Below are positions 17,461 to 25,218 of a stretch of DNA of 64,000 nucleotides, in pieces. Both the position numbers and the translations under genes were made by a program. Positions within the stretch are counted from its first letter, which is position 1; each line of letters opens with the position of its first letter. This DNA comes from Telluria antibiotica (GTDB lineage Bacteria; Pseudomonadota; Gammaproteobacteria; Burkholderiales; Burkholderiaceae_D), in contig NZ_JAAQOM010000005.1 in NCBI RefSeq assembly GCF_011682055.1, forward strand, positions 186,001-250,000, given 5' to 3'. Below the pieces are notes generated by a model. It saw only the letters and a program-made list of their open reading frames with translations, was not told the DNA's origin and searched no databases.

Positions 17461-17805
17461 TGGCGACGCGTCTCAAGGAAGTGGATGCCGAGCTCGTGGG
17501 CGTGTGCCTCGTCGGCGCGATGCTCCGACGCGAGCAGACGAAGGCGGCCTGAAAGTCGTCGGCCTCGAGCGCGCAACGCGCAGCCCACCGTGCCCGACTT
17601 TCAGGGCCCGCACATGCACGACGAGCTGCGCTACGCCGTGCGCGAGGCCTTCATGCAGGACAGCACGAAGGAGGCGATGACCTTTCGTAACAACGTGAAC
17701 CAGGTCGCGCTGCCGACCCGGCGTTGCCTGGCACGGGCCTGGGCGGCGCGGCCGTGCATCGGAACGGCCAGACGTGCCGCTTCCAGGGCGACGAATTCAT
17801 AATGC
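17460..17805 (+). pseudogene. GMC oxidoreductase (gluconate dehydrogenase large subunit) fragment
   Basis: It starts MATRLKEVDAELVGVCLVGAMLRREQTKA, a damaged version of the FAD-binding Rossmann start, with the GxGxxG glycines eroded. A frameshift at about 17548 then leads to GLKVVGLERA in another frame. The next pieces read PDFQGPHMHDELRYAVREAFMQDS and, after a further slip near 17724, LPGTGLGGAAVHRNGQTCRFQ. Homology stops near 17805, so about 450 of some 580 residues are gone. No cytochrome c subunit follows. Confidence 0.82.
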
Positions 17806-17990
17806 GCTGCCACGCCGAGCACGAAAGTGAATTGTTTAGCGCTTCCTTGGGAGTCAGTCGAAAACATATGTTCGTACGTGGCTGCAGCGTAATATGGTTA
17901 AACGTCGACCAGCGATAATAAATTCCACCTTCTTCTATCAATCCTTCTGACCTTGCCTGCGTTGTAACGAGCGGGATCCCTCGGTAACGA

Positions 17991-18827
17991 CTAGTGCGGC
18001 AAGCCTGCCAGCCAGCGATTGATTTCTCCAAGCACTTTGTCCTCGATCCCAAGAAAGCCATGCGGTGAGTGCCCGCTGCATTCGGCCTGCCTGTCACCAC
18101 CGCCGTCGGTCGATTCTGCGGCGATGAAATTGAAATGATTTTTGTCGGCCAGCTGCTTCGCAGCGTAGAACATCGCTGCCGGGCAGCCGTCATTACGGTT
18201 TGATAAAACCAGTACGCGGAGCTTCGTTCCGTCTGCTTCCAGGCCGGAGACGCCTGCTCGGTCTTTCCGGGCGATTGCCACGGGTGATGTCAGCACAAAT
18301 GCGTCAGCGAGACCGGAATTGTGTTCAAGCACGTTGCCAACGGAACTCGTTCCACGGCTCGTCCCGACCAGCGCGATTCTGGACGACGGGAAGCGTTTTC
18401 GAAGCGCTTGCACCGCCGCCTCAACGTCGCGCAGTGACTCCTTGCTGTGACGGAATGCGTCCTCGACGCCGTTTGCGTAATCGGATGGCGTGTCGATCAT
18501 CACGGCGGCATCACCCTGCTGGACCCAATACGACGCTGTTCTGATGAGGAAATTCCCGCGAAGGGTGGTGGGACCGTCGGGTTTCAAATGCAAGGCGCCG
18601 TCATCGCCGGCAAATAAAATGACGACCCATGGCGGCGTCGCGCTCGGCGCTTGGATATAGAGATTGTCGGTGACCCCATCACGACTCGGCACGGTCAACA
18701 ATTCACCAGATGGCACGGCTGCATGACCCGCCGGCCCTTGCGGTTCGCCCGCCCATGCTGTGGCTGCGAATAACATCCCCAATCCGACGACAATACGCTT
18801 CATTTGCCTTGTTCGAATATTTTGCAT
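17991..18827 (-). CDS. Secreted alpha/beta hydrolase-fold protein
   Basis: About 278 residues. The start is MQNIRTRQMKRIVVGLGMLF with a signal peptide cut near AWA-GEPQ; an alternative ATG at 18803 gives a shorter leader. A GTSRGT nucleophile elbow (residues about 165-170) follows RIALV, and VLVLSNRNDGCP and SGHSPHGF place the probable acid and histidine. These are hallmarks of an alpha/beta hydrolase, probably periplasmic. The codon choice is visibly less GC-rich than in neighbours. It follows the decayed dehydrogenase fragments in a patch that looks acquired. Substrate unknown. Confidence 0.85.
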   Translation of the reverse strand: MQNIRTRQMKRIVVGLGMLFAATAWAGEPQGPAGHAAVPSGELLTVPSRDGVTDNLYIQAPSATPPWVVILFAGDDGALHLKPDGPTTLRGNFLIRTASYWVQQGDAAVMIDTPSDYANGVEDAFRHSKESLRDVEAAVQALRKRFPSSRIALVGTSRGTSSVGNVLEHNSGLADAFVLTSPVAIARKDRAGVSGLEADGTKLRVLVLSNRNDGCPAAMFYAAKQLADKNHFNFIAAESTDGGGDRQAECSGHSPHGFLGIEDKVLGEINRWLAGLPH

Positions 18828-19055
18828 TGATAATCCCACCGTTGTAGAGCGTGCTGGAAGTTGAGTTCAGGCGAAGCTGCCCGGGCCTCAGCCAGCATAA
18901 CAGGTTGCAAACGGGGAAAAGTCACGGATGGTCACGATCGGCCATCTTCGCCCTCGACGCCTACATATCGGCTGTGACAATCCGCGTATTATTGAGCGCC
19001 CCCGATTGCTATGATGTCAGGGCGTTCATTCGCTGATACCTGAGTTGGAGATTGC

Positions 19056-19301
19056 ATGCACTGGAACGACTGGCCTATCGTCTGCTGGACACTCGCAACC
19101 CTCCTATGTCTTCTGAAACGTAGGTGGATAGACGCATTTTCGTCCGCGTGCTTTGCTGCGTTCACGATTCCCGACAGAGTGTGGCCGACTGCGGTCCCAG
19201 CGCAATTGAAGTGGACTTTCTTCCTTGTCGGTGCGATTGTCATCGCCTCCCAAGTCACGAAAGAGTATCGGAAATACAAGAAAAGTTTGGCCGCCGGGTA
19301 G
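19056..19301 (+). CDS. Small membrane protein, unknown function
   Basis: An 81-residue protein with two hydrophobic segments (about 7-20 and 52-65) and a basic C-terminus (KEYRKYKKS). TTGGAGATTGC precedes the ATG, a good ribosome site, which supports it as a real gene. I do not recognise a family. It shares the lower-GC patch with the hydrolase at 17991-18827. Confidence 0.6.
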   Translation: MHWNDWPIVCWTLATLLCLLKRRWIDAFSSACFAAFTIPDRVWPTAVPAQLKWTFFLVGAIVIASQVTKEYRKYKKSLAAG

Positions 19302-19327
19302 TGCTCCGCTTCGCAGCCGTGCCCGCT

Positions 19328-20320
19328 TCAGAGCGCTCCGTGTTTCAAGAGTTTCCCGCTATCGCGTTTGCTCGTCGGTAGATCATCGCCTGAACCTGCG
19401 CGCGCCGGCGCCTCCCCGCGATGCGCCCGCGCGCACATGACGACGCCAGCCACCAGCAGGCCGAGCGCAAATCCCTCGAACACCGTCGGCCAATGCCCCT
19501 CCCACAGGTAGCCGTACAGCGACGCGAAGATCGTCTCGAACACGATCATCTGCCCCGTGAGGGCCAGCGGCAGCGCACGGCTCGCAATATTCCACAAGCC
19601 ATTGCCCAGCGCGGAACAAAACAGCGCCATCGCGCCCGCGAGGCCGGCGAAACGAAGCCATTCGCCGCCGGGATGGACGAGCGTGTCGCCGTAAAACGCG
19701 GGCACAGCCAGCACGATGGCTTCGAGGCCCGTGACGACGCCCGTCAGCAGGCTCCAGTCCTGCGCCGACACGTGCCCCAGCCGGCCCAGCCAGCGGCTGT
19801 TGCTGACGGCATAGCTCGTCCACGACACGAGGGCGCCGCCAGCGCACAGCAGGCCCGTCAGCGAGCCCCAGCCGGACGACGCCAGCGTCTGCCAGCTGAT
19901 GCAGACCAGCCCGGCCGCGCTGCAGGCCAGCGACGGCAGCAGTGCGCGCAGCGACGGCGCGTGCTGCGCGCGGCTGCCGACGAGGGTGACGGCGAGCGGC
20001 AGCAGGCCGATCACGAAGGCCGTCATCGCGACGCCGCCCGTCTGGACGGCCTGCGCCAGCAGGACGTAATACAGGATGTTGCCGATGAAGCTGAGCCAGG
20101 CGAGGGCGCGCCACTCGGCCCAGCCCAGCGCCCCGCGCAGCCGGCGCCACGACGGTGCCACGAGCACGGCGGCGACGAGGCCGTACGCCAGGTAGCGTCC
20201 GGCCGCCAGTTGCAGCGGCGGAAAATCGGCGGCCAGCTTCGGCGCGAGGAAGACGAGGCCCCAGAACGCGCCGGCGACGATGCCGGCCGCGATGCCGAGG
20301 AAGGTGTTATGGGCGGTCAC
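19328..20320 (-). CDS. EamA/DMT-family transporter
   Basis: A 330-residue, ten-helix transporter with two EamA repeats: GAFWGLVFLAPKLAADFPP...RYLAYG at the start and LWNIASRALPLALTGQMIVFETIFASLYGYLWEG in the second half. Start chosen: GTG at 20320, eight bases after GGAG; no ATG fits the family N-terminus. EamA proteins export metabolites such as amino acids; this substrate is unknown. The C-terminus is a charged tail. It converges with the small gene at 19056. Confidence 0.9.
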   Translation of the reverse strand: MTAHNTFLGIAAGIVAGAFWGLVFLAPKLAADFPPLQLAAGRYLAYGLVAAVLVAPSWRRLRGALGWAEWRALAWLSFIGNILYYVLLAQAVQTGGVAMTAFVIGLLPLAVTLVGSRAQHAPSLRALLPSLACSAAGLVCISWQTLASSGWGSLTGLLCAGGALVSWTSYAVSNSRWLGRLGHVSAQDWSLLTGVVTGLEAIVLAVPAFYGDTLVHPGGEWLRFAGLAGAMALFCSALGNGLWNIASRALPLALTGQMIVFETIFASLYGYLWEGHWPTVFEGFALGLLVAGVVMCARAHRGEAPARAGSGDDLPTSKRDSGKLLKHGAL

Positions 20321-20527
20321 GGGTGGTGCTCCGATGCGGAAAGCCGTTATTGTCCGCGTGGCCGGGCGGCTCGTCTTGGCATGGGCTCCTGGATTATTGA
20401 CCTGCTCTCGCTCAAAACCGTTGTCAAATCGGCCTAGATAATTTCCACATGGAAATGTTAGGATTATGCATTGCGCATCGGCGCCGTCGTGCGGCGCATG
20501 CAGTGCGCACAGCATCCCGGAACTTTC

Positions 20528-20848
20528 ATGTCTGTCAAAAAAACCGATCCCAAACCACGTTTCGATTACCTCGTCGTCCTCGACGTGATCGTCGTTGCCT
20601 GCATCCTTGTGGTCGCGGGGCGGCCCGACGGGCTGGCGATCACGGTCAGCGCCATCGTCGTGGCGGTATGCGCGCTCGTCTACCGCTGCACGGCCGGCGC
20701 GGCGTCGTACGTAACGCGCAAGTCGAGCGCGCCGCCAGCGCCGCCGCAAGAAGTCGACCGCGCGTTCACGGCGACGACCTACGAGGCGCAGCAGGAAAGC
20801 GTGACGGCCGACGCAAAAAAATCGTCCTGGCTGCGCGACAACGGCTAG
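20528..20848 (+). CDS. Small two-helix membrane protein, unknown function
   Basis: A 106-residue protein: a polar start MSVKKTDPKPRFDYLV, two close hydrophobic segments (about 16-32 and 36-53), then a proline- and charge-rich tail (SAPPAPPQEVDR...SSWLRDNG). No family recognised. A short dyad ATTTCC-ACAT-GGAAAT lies about 80 bases upstream and might be an operator. It converges with the AraC gene at 20873. Confidence 0.6.
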   Translation: MSVKKTDPKPRFDYLVVLDVIVVACILVVAGRPDGLAITVSAIVVAVCALVYRCTAGAASYVTRKSSAPPAPPQEVDRAFTATTYEAQQESVTADAKKSSWLRDNG

Positions 20849-20872
20849 CGACCGCACGCATTACCCGGGCAT

Positions 20873-21598
20873 CTACCGGCCGGCGTTCGCGCGGCGGTAC
20901 GTCCCCGGCGTCATGCCCGTCGCGTCGCGCAACGCCCGCGTCAGCGCGGTCTGGTCGGAAAATCCGGCTGCGAGCGCGATCTCCGCGATGGGACGAGAGG
21001 TGTCGGCCAGCCACGCGCGGGCGCGGGCGAGGCGGACGTCGCGCAGCCACGCATGCGGGCTCGTGTCGAGTTCCGCGCGGAACAGCGCGTGCAGCCGGCT
21101 GACGGAGAGGCCGGCGCTCTTGGCCATCGCGTTCGTCGTCCACGCGAGGCCGGGCTCCGCCTCGACGCGGGCCAGCAGAACGGCAAGGCGCGACGCAGGG
21201 CGGGGCGCGTCCAGCGCGAGCGTGTCGAGCAGCAGCGGCACCCAGCCCTGCACCAACGCGGACGCGGCTTGCGTGCGCATGACACCCATGAATTCGACGA
21301 GCTTGCGCGCGCCGGGGCCCAGCGGCATGAACGGGCGCTCCAGCAGACGGTCCCAGGCCGGGTGGGACAGGGCGTCCGCGTCGACGTCGAGGATCAGCGA
21401 TTCGTTCGGGCCGTGCGCACACTGCGCGTGCCAGGCGCCCGGCGCGACGCAGGCGCCGCGCAGCGGATCGAGGCGGTCCTGGCGGCCTTCGATGTCGAGC
21501 AGCACGGTGCCGCCGAGGGGCAGCACGAGCTGGGCGTAGGCGTGGCGGTCGGCACCGGTGTCGGCGCCGTAGCTGCGCACGTGCAAGGAAGTTTCCAT
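20873..21598 (-). CDS. AraC-family transcriptional regulator
   Basis: A 241-residue regulator with a cupin-like N-terminal half (AYAQLVLPLGGTVLLDIEGR, CVAPGAWHAQCAHG) and a C-terminal AraC pair of helix-turn-helices (MAKSAGLSVSRLHALFRAEL and IAEIALAAGFSDQTALTRAL ... GMTPGTYRR). Start taken as METSLHV at 21598; another ATG 18 bases upstream is possible. It may control the EamA transporter, which is on the same strand downstream beyond a small oppositely oriented gene. The effector is unknown. Confidence 0.9.
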   Translation of the reverse strand: METSLHVRSYGADTGADRHAYAQLVLPLGGTVLLDIEGRQDRLDPLRGACVAPGAWHAQCAHGPNESLILDVDADALSHPAWDRLLERPFMPLGPGARKLVEFMGVMRTQAASALVQGWVPLLLDTLALDAPRPASRLAVLLARVEAEPGLAWTTNAMAKSAGLSVSRLHALFRAELDTSPHAWLRDVRLARARAWLADTSRPIAEIALAAGFSDQTALTRALRDATGMTPGTYRRANAGR

Positions 21599-21723
21599 AA
21601 CCCGCAAGTCTAGCATCGAAGGGCCGATGTGATTGTCCGACCAAGCCTACACGTCGACAAGAAAAAATAAAGTCGGCGACCCCTTGCAGGCCAGGCCGTC
21701 GTCCCAATTTGCCATCCTGATAT

Positions 21724-21810
21724 GACGGTCCGCCGTCAGTCTCCTCTGTCTCCTCCAAGTGCAAACTTGGATTTACCGCCCGGCGCAGCGATGCGCGGGC
21801 GGTTTCTTTT
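21724..21810 (+). ncRNA. Candidate trans-acting small RNA with C/T-rich anti-SD loop
   Basis: Three perfect hairpins lie in a row. SL1 is GACGG-TCCG-CCGTC at 21724-21737. A single-stranded pyrimidine tract CTCCTCTGTCTCCTCC spans 21741-21756. SL2 is CCAAGT-GCAA-ACTTGG at 21755-21770 with a GNRA-type loop, and a terminator hairpin with TTTCTTTT ends at 21810. No plus-strand gene ends nearby: the genes on both sides are on the minus strand, so the terminator must serve a short transcript. The tract is complementary to AGGAGG-type ribosome sites, as in C-rich sRNAs. The 5' end and promoter are not determined. Confidence 0.7.
21776..21810 (+). terminator. Intrinsic terminator of the candidate small RNA
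   Basis: CCGCCCG (21776-21782) pairs with CGGGCGG (21796-21802). An inner CGC/GCG extension with one bulged G surrounds a six-base loop, and the stem is followed by TTTCTTTT. Confidence 0.85.
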
Positions 21811-21890
21811 ATGTGGACGTGAAAAGGGCGGCATCCTCGCGGACACCGCCCTCGTCGTCGACCCGGCCAGCCTGCCGGGGCGCCGTCGGC

Positions 21891-22250
21891 TCAGCCGCGG
21901 TTCGGATTGTTCGGGTGCGCATCCTCGCGGTTCGGGATGCCGTCGCCGTCGCGGTCGCCACGACGCCAGCCGCCGCGCTCCATCACCCAGTGACCGTCGC
22001 GTTCGACCCAGGTCGGTACATGGTAGACGTAGCCGCGGCGCTCGCGCAGCCATTTGCCTGGAACCCACACGTGGTGGCGGTGGCGCCATTCCCAGTGACC
22101 CGGTGCCCAGACGTAACCATGACGCGGCGCGGGCACGACTTCCTCACGCGGCGGCGGCGGCGCGGTGCGGATGATGACGTCGGCGCTCGCGGGCAGTGCG
22201 ACGCTGCCGAACGAGCCGGCGACCAGTGCGGCAATCAACAGTTTTTTCAT
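21891..22250 (-). CDS. Secreted YXWGXW-repeat protein
   Basis: A 119-residue protein with signal peptide MKKLLIAALVAGSFGSVALPASA, then repeated aromatic motifs: YVWAPGHWEWRHRHHVWVPG and HWVMERGGWRRGD. This is the WxxGxW/YXWGXW repeat type seen in many proteobacterial secreted proteins. The C-terminal DRDGDGIPNREDAHPNNPN looks like a thrombospondin-3/EF-hand-like calcium loop. GAGGAGG lies nine bases before the ATG. Function unknown; probably a periplasmic or surface protein. Confidence 0.85.
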   Translation of the reverse strand: MKKLLIAALVAGSFGSVALPASADVIIRTAPPPPREEVVPAPRHGYVWAPGHWEWRHRHHVWVPGKWLRERRGYVYHVPTWVERDGHWVMERGGWRRGDRDGDGIPNREDAHPNNPNRG

Positions 22251-22356
22251 CTTGGCCTCCTCGAAAATGGTTGTGGGCCAACTGTACTGCCGCGTTGCGG
22301 GCGCGACCGTGCGACGGCGCGCATAACGGTGCAAGTCGAGGTGCCGAGAAGAAAAA

Positions 22357-23733
22357 TCAGGTGGCGAGCGGCAGCGCGAACTGCAGCACGAGGCCGCCGC
22401 CGTCGCGGTTGCGTACCGTGAGCTCGGCGTTGTGGCGCGTGATGACGCGCTCGACGATCGCGAGGCCCAGGCCCGCGCCGTTGGCCTGGCCGCGGGCGCT
22501 GTCCAGGCGGGTGAACGGGCGCAGCAACTGCTCGATCTGGTCGTCCGGCACGCCTGTGCCGTGGTCGTTGATCTCGACGACGGCGCGGCGGCCGTGGCCC
22601 GTCATTTTCACGTGCAGGCCGATGTCGATTTCCGTCACGTCCGCGCCCGGCGTCTTGCCGTAGCGGCGCGCGTTCTCGATGACGTTGTTGATCACGCGGC
22701 GCAAGTCCGTCGCGTTGCCCATCACGTGGACGTCCGGCTCGATGTCCGTCGTCGTGCGCACGTCCGCGATGCGGCCCGCGGCGTGCGCGCAGTCTTCCAG
22801 CAGCGCCGACAGGTCGACGGGCACGAACGTCGCGCTTTCGGTGGGGCGCGCGAAATCGAGGAACTGGCCGATGATGGCGTCCATCTGGGCGATGTCCGAT
22901 TGCATGCCGGTGCGCGCCTCGTCCGACAGCGGCGCCATTTCCACTTCCAGCTGCATGCGCGCGAGCGGCGTGCGCAAATCGTGCGAGATGCCGGCCAGGA
23001 TGATGGCACGGTCCTTCTCGAGCTGCTGCAGGTCGTCGACCATCTGGTTGAAGCTGCGGTTCGCCTCGATGATCTCCTGCGGGCCTTTTTCCGGCAGCGC
23101 GGCGGGGCGCTTGCCTTGTGCGATCGCGCGCGCGGCCGCGGTCAGGCGCGCGAGCGGCAGGTTCACGAGGCTCGAGATCAGCGCGGCGCCCAGCAGCGAC
23201 AGCACGCCGACGACGGTGGCCCAGCCGAGCCATTGCACGCGCGTGAGACCGGGGAGCTTGTCGCGCTCCAGCATGAGCCAGTACTTGTCGCCGTCGATGT
23301 CGAAGCTGACCCAGAAGCCGGGGATGTCGTTGACCATGCGCGAGAAGCGCGTGTCCGGTCCCAGCTTGTCGCGCACGATCGCGGCCACTTCCGGCATCAG
23401 CGAATTCGGCGGCGGCGGCTCGACGGTGTCCGTCGGCTTCACGTCGTAGATGCGGATGCCTTCGTTCGACACGAGCTCGAACAGCAGCTCGCGCCGCAGG
23501 TCGGGCGCGGAGTGCGTCAGCGCGGCCTTCGTGATGGTGACGACGGAGACGAGCAGCTCGGCCGTCTGCTCCACCTGCGGACCGCGCTGGAACACGTTGA
23601 GCATGCCGATCCATGAGGCCATCGACAGGCCCGTGAGGACGGACAACAGGAAAAAGGTGCGCCAGAACAGGCCGCTCTTCATCCTGCCGATCAGGCGCGG
23701 CACGGGCTGTTCCTTCGAGGTTGATGCGAACAC
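22357..23733 (-). CDS. EnvZ/RisS-like sensor histidine kinase
   Basis: A 458-residue sensor: membrane helix at about 25-45, periplasmic loop to about 165, second helix about 168-190, and HAMP to about 243. HisKA carries GISHDLRTPLARMQLE, and HATPase_c has NVIENARRYGK, DHGTGVPDD and GAGLGLAIV. It starts with GTG at 23733, sharing one base with the regulator's TAG stop, so the two are co-translated. This is the EnvZ group that senses osmotic or acid stress and phosphorylates OmpR-type regulators. The signal here is not defined by sequence. Confidence 0.93.
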   Translation of the reverse strand: MFASTSKEQPVPRLIGRMKSGLFWRTFFLLSVLTGLSMASWIGMLNVFQRGPQVEQTAELLVSVVTITKAALTHSAPDLRRELLFELVSNEGIRIYDVKPTDTVEPPPPNSLMPEVAAIVRDKLGPDTRFSRMVNDIPGFWVSFDIDGDKYWLMLERDKLPGLTRVQWLGWATVVGVLSLLGAALISSLVNLPLARLTAAARAIAQGKRPAALPEKGPQEIIEANRSFNQMVDDLQQLEKDRAIILAGISHDLRTPLARMQLEVEMAPLSDEARTGMQSDIAQMDAIIGQFLDFARPTESATFVPVDLSALLEDCAHAAGRIADVRTTTDIEPDVHVMGNATDLRRVINNVIENARRYGKTPGADVTEIDIGLHVKMTGHGRRAVVEINDHGTGVPDDQIEQLLRPFTRLDSARGQANGAGLGLAIVERVITRHNAELTVRNRDGGGLVLQFALPLAT

Positions 23734-24500
23734 TAGCGCGGCTGGCCTTCAGGGATGAACACGTAGCCCAGGCCCCACACGGTCTGGATGTACAGCGGGC
23801 TCGATGGATCGGGCTCGATCAGCTTGCGCAGGCGCGAGATCTGCACGTCCAGCGAGCGGTCGAACACTTCGTATTCGCGGCCGCGCGCCAGTTCCATCAG
23901 CTTCTCGCGTGACAGCGGCTGGCGCGCATGGCGCGCGAACACCTTGAGCACGGAGAATTCGCCCGTCGTCAACGGCACGGTCTCGCCGTTCTTCTTCAAG
24001 GTGCGCGTGCCGAGGTCCAGCACGAAGTCACCGAATTCGAACGTCTGCGGTGTTTCGCTCGGTGCGCCGGGGATCTCGTCCGGGCCCTTGCGGCGCAGGA
24101 CGGCGTTGATGCGTGCCACCAGCTCGCGCGGGTTGAAGGGCTTCGGCAGGTAGTCGTCCGCACCCATTTCCAGGCCGACGATGCGGTCGACGTCCTCGCC
24201 TTTTGCCGTCAGCATGATGATCGGGGTCTGGTCGCCGGCGCCGCGCAGGCGGCGGCAGATCGACAGGCCGTCCTCGCCGGGCAGCATCAGGTCCAGCACG
24301 AGCAGGTCGTAGCGCTCGCGCAGCCACAGCTTGTTCATCGCCGGCGCGCTTTCCGCCGTCACGACCTGGAAGCCCTGTTCGGTCAGGTAGCGGCGCAGCA
24401 GGTCGCGCAGGCGCACGTCGTCGTCGACGACCATGATCCGGGCCGAATGGCCGCCGTTTGTGCCGGCCGTGCCCGCATTCGAGTTCGTTGCATTCATCAT
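23733..24500 (-). CDS. ompR: OmpR-type response regulator
   Basis: A 255-residue regulator with a receiver domain (VVDDD at 24-28, phospho-acceptor Asp70 in LVLDLMLPGEDG, Lys in LPKPFNP) and a C-terminal winged helix (SREKLMELARGREYEVFDRSLDVQISRLRKLIE), the OmpR signature including RGREYE. An unstructured 18-residue N-terminus with Asn and Gly is extra. It heads the two-gene operon with the EnvZ-like kinase. A sequence matching the OmpR consensus lies 73 bases upstream of its start, so autoregulation is likely. Confidence 0.94.
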   Translation of the reverse strand: MMNATNSNAGTAGTNGGHSARIMVVDDDVRLRDLLRRYLTEQGFQVVTAESAPAMNKLWLRERYDLLVLDLMLPGEDGLSICRRLRGAGDQTPIIMLTAKGEDVDRIVGLEMGADDYLPKPFNPRELVARINAVLRRKGPDEIPGAPSETPQTFEFGDFVLDLGTRTLKKNGETVPLTTGEFSVLKVFARHARQPLSREKLMELARGREYEVFDRSLDVQISRLRKLIEPDPSSPLYIQTVWGLGYVFIPEGQPR

Positions 24501-24572
24501 TCTGTGATTTGTCAGATTAATGTCGCTATGGTAACGTCTTATGGCTCGGCGCCAAGAGGGTATCGCTGAGCC

Positions 24573-24588
24573 ATTACATTGTGTTACA
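24573..24588. promoter_or_regulatory. OmpR-box-like site ATTACATTGTGTTACA
   Basis: ATTACA-TTGT-GTTACA matches the enterobacterial OmpR consensus GTTACANNNNGTTACA at all but one defined base. It lies in the spacer between ompR (start 24500) and the divergent secreted-protein gene (start 24707), so either or both could be controlled. An ATGGCTC/GAGCCAT inverted repeat at 24541-24574 touches it. Confidence 0.5.
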
Positions 24589-24706
24589 AACTTTACCCAA
24601 TTCGCCTTATGCCTGGAGCCGATTCCTCATACACTGCCCTCATCGGATCGCAGTATGAGAGTACAGCTTATCTCCTAACAGAGCATCGCGGAAGAGGAAC
24701 ACCACC

Positions 24707-25090
24707 ATGAACAGTGCGTTCACCCACCACCACGCGGAGACGAAAGCAGGCCGGCTGGCCCGCGGCGTGCGTCTCGCCGCGCTGGCGTGCGCCCTGGTAT
24801 TGGGGGCGGGCAGTGCCTGGGCCCAGGAGCACGGCGACCGCCGCGACGACCAGGGCCAGGCCACGCAGCAATTTCCCCGCTTCCGTCTTCCTCCGCAGCA
24901 GCGCGACCAGCGCGGCGACCAGCGCCCGTTCGACGAACCGCGCTTCGAACCGCGCCGCGCCCCGCAGGAACAGCGCGAGCCGCAGCACGATGCGCGCCGC
25001 AGCAGCAGCCGCATGACGCCGGACGAACGGCGCGACCTGCGCCGCCAGATCAACGAAGCGGGCATGGACCTGTACCCACAGCGTCGCTGA
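24707..25090 (+). CDS. Small exported, charge-rich protein of unknown function
   Basis: A 127-residue protein with a signal peptide cut near AWA-QEHGD (about residue 39). The mature part is rich in Arg, Gln, Asp and Pro (QQRDQRGDQRPFDEPRFEPR) with a conserved-looking C-terminus MTPDERRDLRRQINEAGMDL. GAAGAGGAAC precedes the ATG. I do not recognise a named family; such C-terminal ERR-LRRQI stretches occur in periplasmic stress proteins of the group. It is divergent from ompR with the OmpR-like site between them, so envelope-stress regulation is plausible. Confidence 0.72.
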   Translation: MNSAFTHHHAETKAGRLARGVRLAALACALVLGAGSAWAQEHGDRRDDQGQATQQFPRFRLPPQQRDQRGDQRPFDEPRFEPRRAPQEQREPQHDARRSSSRMTPDERRDLRRQINEAGMDLYPQRR

Positions 25091-25218
25091 TCGATCTGTT
25101 AAAGTTACCTCAAATCAACTTTGTTGCTTGTTGTTTATTTTCGGGTGACAACATGATACGCTAGCCGGATTCGCCCCGGCCCAGCCTTCGCCGCGGCATC
25201 AACCGCACGGAGCGTATC

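Noticed and set aside
17651..18193. 180-codon minus-strand frame between hydrolase and dehydrogenase remnant
   Set aside because: It overlaps both the hydrolase 3' part and the GMC fragment in other frames, with no motif or ribosome site.
21776..21810. Terminator taken as the end of the AraC or YXWGXW gene
   Set aside because: Both are minus-strand and the U-run is on the plus strand, so it cannot serve them.
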